Positions 45,898-54,430 are shown, counted from the first letter of the stretch. The stretch: DNA of 64,000 nt from Tuwongella immobilis (GCF_901538355.1 NZ_LR593887.1:6114920-6178919); one strand, 5' to 3'. The notes: a model not told the origin generated them from the letters alone. Translations and numbers: made by a program.

Positions 45898-47466
45898 ATG
45901 GAACGCTTTCGTCACCCCAGTTTGGCCGCGCGTGTCCGCCCCGCGAATCCGCACCCGATCCGCGAAACCGGCGACTATGTGCTGTATTGGATGCAGCTCT
46001 ATCGACGCCTCCGCTGGAATCATGCGTTGGATTATGCCATCGAATCGGCGGCGAATTTGGGCAAGCCGTTGGTCATCTACGAAGGGCTGAAACGGTCGTA
46101 TCCCTGGGCGAATGCGCGGCTCAGCCAGTTCATGCTCGAAGGGATGCGTGACACCGCGCGCGATGCCGCCCAACTCGGGGTCACGATTTGGCAGTTCGTC
46201 GAAGGCTCGCCCGATCACGAGAACAATCGCCCGGCGTGGTTCCATCCCGATGGTCGCGGGCTGGTGCGGCATCTGGCGGCGAAGGCATGTTTGGTCGTTA
46301 CCGACGATTATCCCATGTACATCGTGCCGGAACAGTCGCTGGCGCTTGCCCAGAAGACCGACACAGCGGTGCATCTGGTCGATGGCAATTCGATCATTCC
46401 GCTGGCGAATTTGGGCGATCCGGTAGGTGCCGCCGCGCACATGCGACCGCGGATTCATCGCCAATTTGCGGAACATTGGCCGCATGGCCCGATCGCCGAG
46501 CCGGTGCTGCCTGCGGTGGTTCGTCAAGCGGTGCCCGCCCCATTCCCGACCTGGACGCCGCCGGAAGATCTGCCGCGATTGGTGCAGAGCATTGGCGTCG
46601 ATCCCACCGTCCCGGCCGTCGCCAATATCCCCGGTGGCCGCGAGGCGGGGTTGGCCCACCTGCGGGAATTCGTCCGCAAGCGGCTGACCCGATATGCCGA
46701 GGAACGCTCGATCCCCGATTCGCTGCAACGCACCGCCGCCAGCGGATTAAGCCCGTATCTGCGTCATGGCCACGTTTCGATTCACGAAATCGTCTCCGCC
46801 GTGCTGAACCATCGCGGGAATTGGTCGGTCGATCAAATCAATTTCAAGAATCGCAACAAACGCGAGGGGTTCTACTGCGACGATGCGGATGTGAATAGCT
46901 TCCTGGATGAAGCGATCACCTGGCGGGATCTGGGCTATCACTGGCATCGGCACCGTCGCACGGATATTCGCAGTTTGCAGACCGCGCTGCCGGATTGGGC
47001 CTACGCCACGCTGCATCGCCACTCGACCGACCGCCGCGCGCACGTCTACACCCGCGAACAGTGGGAGCATGCCGATACGCACGACCACATCTGGAACGCC
47101 GCCCAGCGCGAACTGGTGGCCACCGGTCGCATCCACAACTACTTGCGCATGCTGTGGGGCAAAAAGGTGCTGGAATGGTCGGCCAGCCCCGAAGAAGCGT
47201 ATCAGACGCTGGAATATCTGAACAACAAATATGCGCTCGATGGTCGAGATCCGAATTCGTATTCGGGCATTCTGTGGACCTTCGGATTATTCGATCGCCC
47301 CTGGCCACCGGAGCGGCAAGTCTTCGGCAACATCCGCTACATGTCGTCGGAGAATACCGCCAAGAAATTCAAACTCGGGCCGTATCTGGATTGGGTGCGC
47401 TCGCTGCCGACCATCGGCCAAGTCCATCGCGGCGTGACCAGCCTGACCCCGGCGACGCTGTTTTGA
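45898..47466 (+). CDS. phr: Class II CPD photolyase
   Basis: A protein of 522 residues from ATG 45898. Class II signatures are present: DYVLYWMQLYRRLRWNHALD near residue 23 in the antenna-binding alpha/beta domain, then the FAD-binding helical domain with LSPYLRHGHVS near 285, and the end block RMLWGKKVLEWS, ALDGRDPNSYSGILWTFGLF, and FGNIRYMSSENTAKKF. It repairs cyclobutane pyrimidine dimers using light and FADH-. Length agrees with bacterial class II enzymes (about 450-530). It is a single gene divergent from tRNA-Leu. Confidence 0.95.
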   Translation: MERFRHPSLAARVRPANPHPIRETGDYVLYWMQLYRRLRWNHALDYAIESAANLGKPLVIYEGLKRSYPWANARLSQFMLEGMRDTARDAAQLGVTIWQFVEGSPDHENNRPAWFHPDGRGLVRHLAAKACLVVTDDYPMYIVPEQSLALAQKTDTAVHLVDGNSIIPLANLGDPVGAAAHMRPRIHRQFAEHWPHGPIAEPVLPAVVRQAVPAPFPTWTPPEDLPRLVQSIGVDPTVPAVANIPGGREAGLAHLREFVRKRLTRYAEERSIPDSLQRTAASGLSPYLRHGHVSIHEIVSAVLNHRGNWSVDQINFKNRNKREGFYCDDADVNSFLDEAITWRDLGYHWHRHRRTDIRSLQTALPDWAYATLHRHSTDRRAHVYTREQWEHADTHDHIWNAAQRELVATGRIHNYLRMLWGKKVLEWSASPEEAYQTLEYLNNKYALDGRDPNSYSGILWTFGLFDRPWPPERQVFGNIRYMSSENTAKKFKLGPYLDWVRSLPTIGQVHRGVTSLTPATLF

Positions 47467-47626
47467 TCCTTCCGCGTGATGGAATCGCCCTGGAATCGCC
47501 ATTGATTCGCGGATGCTCGTGAATTTGCGGTTCCCCTCTTGACAGCACGCGACGATTTGGCAATTGTCCCCCGCTTGGAGCAACCCCGTGAATCGTTCGG
47601 GGGCGGCAACTCATGAGGGTGAGGCA

Positions 47627-48274
47627 ATGAACGGGAGATCGTGTCGAATTGCTGCCGGCATGCTGATGGGCCTAACCGGGCTCTTGTCGCTATCCGGCTG
47701 CTCGGGAATGTCCAATACGCTCAAAGGCGGGGGCATCGGTGGACTCGGCGGCGCCGGGTTGGGAGCCGCCATTGGCTCCATCTCGGGCAACGCCGGAGCC
47801 GGTGCCGCCATCGGAGCGGCCGTTGGCACCGCGGGTGGTGCGATTGTCGGCAATAGCATCGACCAAGACGAGAAAGCCGCCGCCGAGGCCCAAGTGGCCA
47901 GCGCCGAAATGGCCGCCGAGCAAGCCCGTCAACAACTCGGCCTAACCGACATCGCCAAACTGGCGCAAACCGGCGCATCCGACCAGATTATTCTCAACCA
48001 GATCGAAGTAACGAATTCAACATTCCAACTCACGCCCAACGATATCACTTGGCTGAAAGAAAACGGCGTCAGCGATTCGGTGATTCTCTGCATGCAAAAT
48101 CGCCGCACGCGCCCGTTGAAAGCCCCAGCCCCGCCGCCGGTGCAGATCAAGCGTGAGATTGTCCATGTCCACCAGCCGCCACCACCGCCAGTGGTCGAGC
48201 GCGTGTACGTGATGCCCGCCCCGCCGCCACCACCGCCGCCGGGCATCCGCATCCGCTACTCGCAGCAGTGGTAA
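47627..48274 (+). CDS. Glycine-zipper lipoprotein
   Basis: A 215-residue protein; ATG 47627 is preceded by GAGGG. The signal peptide ends with the lipobox LLSLSGC (Cys about residue 25), so it should be lipid-modified. Residues ~35-75 are a Gly/Ala-rich double glycine-zipper (GGAGLGAAIGSISGNAGAGA), which can insert in membranes. A helical stretch and PNDITWLKENGVSDSVILCM follow. The tail is poly-Pro with basic and aromatic residues, ending RIRYSQQW. It is probably an outer-membrane or periplasmic surface lipoprotein. The role is unknown. Confidence 0.75.
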   Translation: MNGRSCRIAAGMLMGLTGLLSLSGCSGMSNTLKGGGIGGLGGAGLGAAIGSISGNAGAGAAIGAAVGTAGGAIVGNSIDQDEKAAAEAQVASAEMAAEQARQQLGLTDIAKLAQTGASDQIILNQIEVTNSTFQLTPNDITWLKENGVSDSVILCMQNRRTRPLKAPAPPPVQIKREIVHVHQPPPPPVVERVYVMPAPPPPPPPGIRIRYSQQW

Positions 48275-48302
48275 TCGACGATCCCAAAATCGCCCCTCTC
48301 CC

Positions 48303-48342
48303 CGCCCGCCCGGCGATCATCCGCCGGGCGGGCGACGTTTTT
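48303..48342 (+). terminator. Intrinsic terminator after the lipoprotein gene
   Basis: CGCCCGCCCGGCG pairs perfectly with CGCCGGGCGGGCG around ATCATC, followed by ACGTTTTT. It begins 29 bases past the stop. Confidence 0.85.
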
Positions 48343-48373
48343 CCATCCCCCACGCAGGATGATTTCGGGGTTG

Positions 48374-48382
48374 TGATATAAT
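48374..48382 (+). promoter_or_regulatory. Extended -10 promoter of the AAA/TOPRIM pair
   Basis: TGATATAAT is a consensus TATAAT with the extended TG. It lies 50 bases before the AAA gene start and just after the previous terminator. No good -35 box is present, as is usual for extended -10 promoters. Confidence 0.5.
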
Positions 48383-48432
48383 CGCATGACTGCCACCGCC
48401 GCGGGTTCGATCGGACGTTCAATGAGGCTGTC

Positions 48433-49572
48433 ATGATTACACGTCTCTATGTTGACAACTTTAAAAGCCTGGTGAATTTTGAGCTTCAATTTACGGAGGT
48501 AACTTTGCTGGTGGGACCCAACGGAATTGGGAAAACCTCCGTGCTCGACATTCTGCATGCGCTTCGACAATTGCTTGCAGGCATCTCCAATTTACCCGCG
48601 AAAGACAAACCGGGCACTCACACCGTGTTTGAAACCTCCACCCTCACCCGTTGGCAACAACGCCGGACGCAAGTGGTAGAACTCGATGCGAAACTCGATG
48701 GCCACGACTATCGCTATCGCCTGGAAATTGAGCACGAACCCAGCAATCGGCAAGCCCGAATCATCTTGGAATCACTCACACTCGCCGGCAAACCACTGTT
48801 CCAATTTATCCAAGGCGAAGTCCAACTTTATCGCGATAACCATTCCCGTGGTCCCAGTTTTGGCGGCGATTGGTCCGAATCGGCACTCGCGCGAGTCACG
48901 GCACGCAATGACAACAACCACCTGACCCGCTTTCTGGAATTCATGCGCAAGGTCATCGTCTGTGGATTGTATCCCACCACCTTCACCGCAGAATCGAGCA
49001 GCGAAGATGCCGTTTTGGAGCGAACGGGGCGAAACTTTGCGGCATGGTATCGGCATCAATTGCTGGAACGCCAAGAATTAGTTCCGGAATTCACGAAAGC
49101 ACTCCAAGAAGTCATTCCCGGATTTCGCACCATCCGCATGGAAAAAGTGGGGCTGGATACCCGAGCACTGATGGTGATGTTCGACCAATTTGGCCAAAAA
49201 TTCGAATTGCGGCTCGACGAAGTTTCAGACGGTCAACGCATGTTGATCGCTCTCTATTCGCTGGTCAAACTCGCAGTTGGGCAAGGATACACCCTATTTC
49301 TGGATGAGCCTGACAACTACGTTGCCCTCGCAGAAATCCAACCATGGCTAATCGAGTTGGCAGATGCTTGCGGGAACGAAATCCCGCAGGCCGTTCTCTG
49401 CTCCCATCATCCCGAGTTGATCGACTATTTGGGTCGGGATAGCGGCATCCTGCTCCAGCGAGAAATCACGGGCGTCACGACCGCCAAATCGATCGCCGCC
49501 TCGGCCTCCAAACAATCCACTCCACCTCACCTGAAACTCTCCGAACACCTCGCACGAGGATGGCAACCATGA
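48433..49572 (+). CDS. AAA ATPase of a two-gene module (OLD/RecF-like)
   Basis: A protein of 379 residues; ATG 48433 follows GAGG. It starts MITRLYVDNFKSLVNFEL, the usual opening of RecF/OLD-type ABC ATPases. Walker A is GPNGIGKTSVLD near residue 29. An ABC signature-like EVSDGQRMLIALYSL lies near 268, Walker B TLFLDEPDN near 294 and the switch His in CSHHPELIDYL near 327. It has no nuclease domain of its own; the overlapping downstream gene supplies a TOPRIM-like protein. Such split pairs are typical of anti-phage modules (PARIS AriA/AriB, RloA/RloB-like, split OLD). Assignment to one named type is not possible by eye. Confidence 0.8.
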   Translation: MITRLYVDNFKSLVNFELQFTEVTLLVGPNGIGKTSVLDILHALRQLLAGISNLPAKDKPGTHTVFETSTLTRWQQRRTQVVELDAKLDGHDYRYRLEIEHEPSNRQARIILESLTLAGKPLFQFIQGEVQLYRDNHSRGPSFGGDWSESALARVTARNDNNHLTRFLEFMRKVIVCGLYPTTFTAESSSEDAVLERTGRNFAAWYRHQLLERQELVPEFTKALQEVIPGFRTIRMEKVGLDTRALMVMFDQFGQKFELRLDEVSDGQRMLIALYSLVKLAVGQGYTLFLDEPDNYVALAEIQPWLIELADACGNEIPQAVLCSHHPELIDYLGRDSGILLQREITGVTTAKSIAASASKQSTPPHLKLSEHLARGWQP

Positions 49573-50117
49573 GCCGGGGCGTGCAGTTGGTGCTCGTTTG
49601 CGAAGACAGCCAGCAAGAAGCGTTTGTCCGACGATTTCTAAAACTCGCCGGCTGGAATATGCGAAGCATCCGCGTCGAAAAAGCACCTCCCGGAGTCGGA
49701 GCCGCTGAGCAATTTGTCCGCGATCGCTATCCGATCGAACTGGAAGCATTTCGCGCCAATCGTCATCGAGTCACACGCGGACTCATTGTCATTACCGATG
49801 GAGACCGATTCGGGCGGATCGAACGCAAGCGGATGCTCGAAGAAAGCTGTGAGCGGCGCGGTATCTCACCCCGTCAAGCAGATGAGCCGGTGGTATTGTG
49901 TATTCCGACTTGGAATATCGAATCGTGGATTGCTTATCTCCATGGCGAAGATGTCGATGAATCCAGGGGGGACTATCCACGGCTCGAACGCGCTCGGGAC
50001 TGCCACCCCATGGTGGAACCGTTGTTCGAGATGTGCCAACAGCAAGCACTCCGCCTTCCGGCACCAGAATCGTTGCTCGATGCCTGTCAGGAATACCATC
50101 GTCTCGACCATTGCTGA
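49569..50117 (+). CDS. TOPRIM-like nuclease partner of the AAA ATPase
   Basis: A 182-residue protein whose ATG overlaps the AAA stop (ATGA). The order of acidic motifs suits a TOPRIM fold: LVLVCEDSQQEAFVRRFLKL near residue 6 (Glu), then GLIVITDGDRFGRIERKR near 76 (DxD). The C-terminal part has PTWNIESWIAYLHGEDVDES, also seen in DUF4276/DUF4435-like partners. The likely role is a metal-dependent nuclease controlled by the ATPase. The fold is inferred from motif spacing and hydrophobic strands; other phosphotransfer folds cannot be excluded. Confidence 0.6.
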   Translation: MSRGVQLVLVCEDSQQEAFVRRFLKLAGWNMRSIRVEKAPPGVGAAEQFVRDRYPIELEAFRANRHRVTRGLIVITDGDRFGRIERKRMLEESCERRGISPRQADEPVVLCIPTWNIESWIAYLHGEDVDESRGDYPRLERARDCHPMVEPLFEMCQQQALRLPAPESLLDACQEYHRLDHC

Positions 50118-50273
50118 CGGAATCGGACCGGAATTCGCCGAGGCCGATTCCTCATCAGTTTGGCACCATTCCAATTCCCCGCATGGATTCTCTCGGATTG
50201 CTCCACGAAACATGCGACAATGCACCATCAGCGAAGCGAATCTCAGCGGCATTCTGCGACAGGGGGCAATCGC

Positions 50274-50990
50274 ATGGGGTGGATCTTGCGGGGGCGGGAG
50301 ATGGGGGCGGTGGTGGGGCTGGTTGCGCTGAGCGTGATCGGGTTATCGCCGATGCGGACGGTGGTGGGGGCGGACTCGGCGACACTGTTCGAGGACCGCT
50401 TTGAGGGGAAATTGGCCGAACGGTGGCAGGCGGTTGGGCTAAAGTCGGCGGATTATCGCATCGACGATGGCGCGTTGGAAATTCGCATGCAGCCGGGGTT
50501 ACTCGACGCCAAAACGCCGCGATTGCAGGTGCTGCTGCCCATCAACGTCGGCCATGACACCGTGGTCGCGTCGGTGCGGGTGACCATGCGCGATGCATTT
50601 CGCGAACCGGGCGAGCTGGCGGGGCTGATTCTGCTGGATGAATTTGGCCCTGAATTCAGCGTTCGCAAGGAGCGAATTGCGGGAAAAACCCTGTTCCGCC
50701 CCGGACCGGTTCGATTTACCGGAAAGCCCGGCGAAGAAGGCGATCCCACGAAGTACACCACCACTGAGATACCTGCCATGGATGCAGCCGGGCCGTTGCG
50801 GTTGATTGTCGATCGCGGATATGCCTTCGCCCAGATCGGCCCATCGCAGAAAGACGACTACTTGAATTTGTTCCATTCGGCGATCCGGAAGGAGTCGCGG
50901 CAACGTGGGTTCGCCTTGGTTGCGGTGGGTGCGCCGCGAGATGCCAACCGCTGGGTGCGATTTGAGGATTTCCGCATCACACGTCGGTGA
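50274..50990 (+). CDS. Secreted protein with jelly-roll-like domain
   Basis: A 238-residue protein from ATG 50274 (GGGGG upstream). A signal peptide (VVGLVALSVIGLSPMRTVVG, cleavage after GAD) precedes a beta-rich domain starting LFEDRFEGKLAERWQAVG. This opening (EDRFxGxLxxxW) is typical of concanavalin-like/DUF1583-type exported planctomycete proteins. Strands recur through RLQVLLPINVGHDTVVASVR and GPLRLIVDRGYAF. No catalytic motif. Its 3' end is part of a block repeated 2.1 kb downstream. Confidence 0.7.
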   Translation: MGWILRGREMGAVVGLVALSVIGLSPMRTVVGADSATLFEDRFEGKLAERWQAVGLKSADYRIDDGALEIRMQPGLLDAKTPRLQVLLPINVGHDTVVASVRVTMRDAFREPGELAGLILLDEFGPEFSVRKERIAGKTLFRPGPVRFTGKPGEEGDPTKYTTTEIPAMDAAGPLRLIVDRGYAFAQIGPSQKDDYLNLFHSAIRKESRQRGFALVAVGAPRDANRWVRFEDFRITRR

Positions 50991-51229
50991 GATTCATCGG
51001 CTGACTTGCATGCGCCGCAATTCAGCCCGCCGCGATTCAGCCCGCCGCAATAGGCCGTTCGCCGACAAAGAGCCTCGCAATATCTCACACACCATTTGAC
51101 AAACGGTCGCCGATCGGTTAGCCTATCCAACCCGGCTGGCGTCGCGAAACCGGCTTGCCCCGGCTGGGACAGATTGCGCACGGCGCAATCGAATCACAAG
51201 TTCGGCGGCAGGAGGGCGCTCGGATGGCG
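50874..51229 (+). repeat. Direct repeat, copy 1 (about 350 bp)
   Basis: This stretch, from CATTCGGCGATCCGG to GCTCGGATGGCG, recurs at 52971-53310 with most bases identical. It holds the 3' end of the secreted-protein gene, a GC-rich run of repeated CAGCCCGCCGC units, the CAATAGGCCGTTCGCC box, a TTGACA promoter and the leader of the next gene. Copy 1 has about 30 extra bases near 51135-51175. Confidence 0.9.
51096..51124 (+). promoter_or_regulatory. Promoter in direct repeat copy 1
   Basis: A perfect -35 TTGACA is followed after 17 bases by TAGCCT (three matches to TATAAT). It lies 100 bases before the first cassette gene. The same pair stands before the ferritin-like gene in copy 2. Confidence 0.5.
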
Positions 51230-51607
51230 TTGCTGTTCTTGGGTGCGAGCCGGTGCTCGATCTGCCGCGAGGTGCTGCACCCCGGCCAGGCGATCGTGGC
51301 CACTACACACTTCATCGGCGAGCCGACCGACCCGCTCTCCCGGTTCTCGGACACCGGCATGCACCATGAGTGCTTCGCCGGGTGGGAGCACCGGGACGAG
51401 TTCGCCGCCCGCTACCACGCGGCCCTCGGCGTGAGGCTGGCCGGGTGGGTGCTGGTGGTCCCCGCCCCCCCCGGTGGCCCGCCACTGCCGCGGTGCCGGC
51501 TATCGGTGCTGGGCACGCCGGAAGCGCGGGCCGGGTACTTCGAGGCGTTGCGGGCGCGGGTCGCCCAAGACGCCAACCCCGGCGCTGCAGCCGACGGCGG
51601 AGCGTGA
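51224..51607 (+). CDS. Small zinc-ribbon-like protein of the cassette array
   Basis: A 127-residue protein; ATG 51224 follows CAGGAGGGC. It opens MALLFLGASRCSICREVLHP with a CxxC that, with the later His/Cys in GMHHECFAGW, could bind zinc. It continues with Leu-, Ala- and Pro-rich stretches. The end, ANPGAAADGGA, is encoded by the repeat element that follows, a sign that the gene and the repeat form one unit. Family unknown to me; similar short CxxC proteins occur in Gemmata-like genomes. First gene after direct repeat copy 1. Confidence 0.7.
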   Translation: MALLFLGASRCSICREVLHPGQAIVATTHFIGEPTDPLSRFSDTGMHHECFAGWEHRDEFAARYHAALGVRLAGWVLVVPAPPGGPPLPRCRLSVLGTPEARAGYFEALRARVAQDANPGAAADGGA

Positions 51608-51685
51608 TTCGTTTCTGGGATTTCGAGCGCATCGGATGCCGCCGAACAGGTGAGCGGTATCGTTCAGCCGCAGGAGGGCATACGG
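51580..51685 (+). repeat. attC-like cassette repeat 1
   Basis: It runs from CGGCGCTGCAGCCGACGGCG through GATTCGTTTCTGGGATTTCG to GTGAGCGGTATCGTTCAGC and the ribosome site of the next gene. Order and spacing recall integron attC sites: a GCGCTGCAGC-GAC left arm and a TGAGC ... GTTNNGC right arm with imperfect complementarity. The inner GATGCCGC/GCGGTATC forms a hairpin. The core recurs at 52148 and 55097. Confidence 0.55.
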
Positions 51686-52165
51686 ATGGTGACAGTCGGC
51701 TCGGTGACACGCGAAGCCGCTGCCGCCCGGTTCCCGTTTCTGGCCGCGAAGGTGTCCGGCCGCCGCGGTCAGATCAAGGAGTTCACCCACCGCGACCCGG
51801 ACTACGTGTTCTGGGTCCACCCGGACGGGCGGTTGCACGATGCCAAACGGTCACACCGGGACAACGTGCCCCGCGGCCACGAGGGGATCGAGGACGACGA
51901 GCCGGACTACGGGGGCTTCCTGCGGGGTCGGATCGCGTCGCTCGGATCGGACCAGTTGGTCGTCGTGTACTGCCGGCCAGAGGCGCTGGCGGTCGCCGGC
52001 GACAAGCTCAGGCAGTTCCTCCGTGGGCTGGCCCAGTTGCCGGTGCCACTCGACGACAGAGCGCTGGTGGTCAGCGACAACGCCGACCTGTATGGCACCG
52101 TGGCGGACTTGTACAGGCGAGCCCAAGAAGCCGAACCAAGCGGCAGAGCCGACGGCGGAGCGTGA
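51686..52165 (+). CDS. Hypothetical protein of the cassette array
   Basis: A 159-residue protein from ATG 51686 (GGAGGGC upstream). It contains DPDYVFWVHPDGRLHDAKRS near residue 38 and a strand-helix pattern in the last half (QLVVVYCRPEALAVAGDKLR). It is soluble, without signal peptide or known motif. The C-terminal EPSGRADGGA is again encoded by the following repeat. Third-position G/C is very high, more so than in neighbouring chromosomal genes. Function unknown. Confidence 0.65.
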   Translation: MVTVGSVTREAAAARFPFLAAKVSGRRGQIKEFTHRDPDYVFWVHPDGRLHDAKRSHRDNVPRGHEGIEDDEPDYGGFLRGRIASLGSDQLVVVYCRPEALAVAGDKLRQFLRGLAQLPVPLDDRALVVSDNADLYGTVADLYRRAQEAEPSGRADGGA

Positions 52166-52242
52166 TTCGTTTCTGGGATTTCGAGCGCACCGGATGCCGC
52201 CGAGCAGGTGAGCGGTATCCTTCGGCGAGGGAGGGCTTGCGG
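52148..52242 (+). repeat. attC-like cassette repeat 2
   Basis: Nearly identical to repeat 1 from GCCGACGGCGGAGCGTGATT through GAGCGGTATC, ending CCTTCGGCGAGGGAGGGC before the next ATG. It overlaps the last codons of the preceding gene. Confidence 0.55.
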
Positions 52243-52782
52243 ATGAGGAGATCGCTTGAAAACACTTGGCGGTTCCTGGAGTCAGAGCACTCGGACGTAC
52301 CCCGCCACCCCGACGGCAGGCCTATCGTCCGAGACCGCATGCCGAGCGTCTTCGACGAGAAGCCGCTCGGGTTCAGCTACTTCCGCGCCAAGCTCGAGGA
52401 TGCCGACCGCAGCCACCTGACCATGCCCCGCACCCTGTTCAGCCGGTCGTGGCTGGTCCGCACCAGCTTCGTCGGCACCGACCTATCCGAGTCGTGCATG
52501 TGCTGGAACGACTTCGACGGATGCGACTTCAGTGGGGCGGACCTGTCTGGATGTGACATGCGGGCATCCCACTTCCGCGGGTGCCGCTTCGCCAAGGCGA
52601 TACTGCGGGGCGCGGACCTCCGCCGGTCGTCGTTCGAGGGCTGCGATTTCGCAGGGGCCGACCTGAGCGACGCGGTGGCTGAGGACGAGGACTTCGATGG
52701 GTGCATCCACGATTTCCTCAGCTCAGAGCAGCAGGCAACCATGACACTCACCGACGAGGGGCCAGAACCGCCGGGCGGGTGA
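52243..52782 (+). CDS. Pentapeptide-repeat protein of the cassette array
   Basis: A 179-residue protein from ATG 52243 (GGGAGGGC upstream). From about residue 80 it has tandem five-residue repeats of A(D/N)LXX type: TSFVGTDLSESCM, DFDGCDFSGADLSGCDM, HFRGCRFAKAILRGADLRRS and SFEGCDFAGADLSD. This predicts a right-handed quadrilateral beta-helix of about 4 coils. Such proteins sometimes mimic DNA (as in QnrA/MfpA), but most have unknown roles. The first 70 residues are non-repeat. The frame upstream of the ATG is also open but lies in the preceding gene. Confidence 0.8.
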   Translation: MRRSLENTWRFLESEHSDVPRHPDGRPIVRDRMPSVFDEKPLGFSYFRAKLEDADRSHLTMPRTLFSRSWLVRTSFVGTDLSESCMCWNDFDGCDFSGADLSGCDMRASHFRGCRFAKAILRGADLRRSSFEGCDFAGADLSDAVAEDEDFDGCIHDFLSSEQQATMTLTDEGPEPPGG

Positions 52783-52970
52783 GCAACGGCACGCCAACCC
52801 CAGCACCGCACCGGACATTGGCCGCATGGAGGCGTTCCCAGATGGATCGCCACCTGAGCGGCCGGGCGGCAGAGCTGGGGCGTTTGCTCCAAGTCTGAAA
52901 GCGGCATCGTTTCGAAACTTCGGCACGTGAGTCATGCCCCGGATACGCCACAATCCATCAGCATTGGTTT

Positions 52971-53087
52971 CATTCGGCGATCCGGAAGGAGTCGCGGCAA
53001 CGTGGGTTCGCCTTGGTTGCGGTGGGTGCGCCGCGAGATGCCAACCGCTGGGTGCGATTTGAGCATTTCCGCATCACGCGGCGATGA
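52971..53087 (+). pseudogene. Duplicated 3' tail of the secreted-protein gene
   Basis: This frame encodes the last ~38 residues of the protein at 50274-50990 (ending VRFEHFRITRR, with His for Asp and stop TGA). It lacks a start and the rest of the gene. It was carried along when the repeat block was copied. Confidence 0.8.
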
Positions 53088-53205
53088 GATTCGTCGGCAG
53101 GCTTGCATGCGCCGCAATTCAGCCCGCCGCGATTCAGCCCGCTGCAACAGCCCGCTGCAATAGGCCGTTCGCCGACGAAGAACCTCGCAATATCTCACAC
53201 ACCAT

Positions 53206-53234
53206 TTGACAAACGGTCGACGATCGGTTAGCCT
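53206..53234 (+). promoter_or_regulatory. Promoter in direct repeat copy 2
   Basis: TTGACA, 17 bases, TAGCCT, as in copy 1, here 71 bases before the ferritin-like gene. Confidence 0.5.
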
Positions 53235-53304
53235 ATCCAACCCAGCTGGGATCGATTGCGCCAGCGCAATCGAATCACAAATTCGGCGGCAGGAGGGCGC
53301 TCGG

Positions 53305-54168
53305 ATGGCGGTCGGCCAAGATAATCTACCCTTCGTGCGAAGCTCTTCAGAGTGGGTCGCCTACTTCGAACGGAATGCCGCCGAGTTGCGTGCAATCCCG
53401 TGGGAGATGGGCGCGGGCGTGACCGATGCCGAGTTGTCCGCCATCTCGGCGTCTCTTCGTGGCTGGCAACTCGGCGAGACATCCGATGGGTCGCACCTTC
53501 TGGCTGCGGCCCGCCACTACGCGGCGGCGGTCGGCGACCCGGAATTTATCGACGCCGTCCGGTTGTTCATCACGGAAGAACAGCGGCACGGCGGTAACCT
53601 TGGCCGGTTCTTGGACTTGGCCGGCGTGGAGCGAGCCAGCTCGGACTGGGGCGACAGCTTGTTTCGAGCAATTCGGTATGCTATGCCTCGGATGGAGATC
53701 TGGGCGACCCCGGTGGTGATGGTCGAGACGCACGCGATGGTCTACTACAACGCCGTGCGACGGGCGACGCAGTCACCGGTATTGCGGGCGATCTGCGAGC
53801 AAATCCTTGCCGACGAGGTTGCCCACATCCGATTCCAGTGCGAGCGACTTGCCATCCTGCACCGCCGACGTCCGTGGTGGCAGCGGAAGCTCACGATGGG
53901 CCTGCATCGTCTGCTGTTCGCCGGGATCACGGTCGCCGTCTGGGGCGGACACCAGCGAGCGTTGCGGGCCGGCGGGTATGACTTCGGTCGTTTCTGGCGT
54001 GCCGCCTGGCGCAAAATGCGGTTCGCTTGGCGGGCCATGTCTCCTAACACCTATTGTTGGCAGCCGCCGCAGCAGCCGCCCCAGGCACCACAGCAGAGCG
54101 CGGCCTCATCGATCCTTTCCCCAGTTTCAGTCGGCCGTGGCGCGGCGGCTGAGCTGGGTCGACGATGA
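53305..54168 (+). CDS. Ferritin-like di-iron protein
   Basis: A protein of 287 residues from ATG 53305 (CAGGAGGGC upstream, the shared cassette leader). A four-helix ferritin-like core is indicated by FITEEQRHGGNLGRFLDL near residue 90, VVMVETHAMVYYNAVRRA near 139 and ILADEVAHIRFQCERLAI near 168. The Glu and His residues of E..H pairs could bind two metals. The last 40 residues are Gln/Pro-rich and contain repeat-derived sequence. It may store iron or act as a hydroxylase-type di-iron enzyme; no partner is near. It probably entered as a cassette. Confidence 0.75.
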   Translation: MAVGQDNLPFVRSSSEWVAYFERNAAELRAIPWEMGAGVTDAELSAISASLRGWQLGETSDGSHLLAAARHYAAAVGDPEFIDAVRLFITEEQRHGGNLGRFLDLAGVERASSDWGDSLFRAIRYAMPRMEIWATPVVMVETHAMVYYNAVRRATQSPVLRAICEQILADEVAHIRFQCERLAILHRRRPWWQRKLTMGLHRLLFAGITVAVWGGHQRALRAGGYDFGRFWRAAWRKMRFAWRAMSPNTYCWQPPQQPPQAPQQSAASSILSPVSVGRGAAAELGRR

Positions 54169-54430
54169 AGCCGTCGGTTGGTCAAGTCCAAGCGCGTTGG
54201 CTTTCAGGGCGAATGGTTCCGTGAATCGTCCTCACTCGATGTTCGGTGGTGGATTCTCGGGTACGACGATGGTAAATCCAAACGACGCTCTTGAAGCGTC
54301 TCAAATCAATCCCGAGAATCCAATCGGTGAACATCGCAAGCCTCCCGAACGGGTGTATTTCTCGGAAGATGCACCCACGGCTTGCATGGATTCTTTCGGC
54401 GAACCGAAGATGGCCCCAAGGAGGAGACCG

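Larger units (their letters stand above)
52971..53310 (+). repeat. Direct repeat, copy 2 (about 340 bp)
   Basis: A near copy of 50874-51229 with a 20-base insertion in the CAGCCCGC run and a shortened segment before the last 60 bases. The 188 bases before it (52783-52970) contain no gene that I can support. Confidence 0.9.

Noticed and set aside
51370-52242. Upstream extension of the pentapeptide-repeat gene to about 470 codons
   Set aside because: The extension overlaps two cassette genes in another frame and lacks a ribosome site; ATG 52243 has one.
53807-54430. In-frame extension upstream of the secreted protein at 54431
   Set aside because: It overlaps the ferritin-like gene, and the signal peptide and AGGAGG ribosome site fix the start at 54431.
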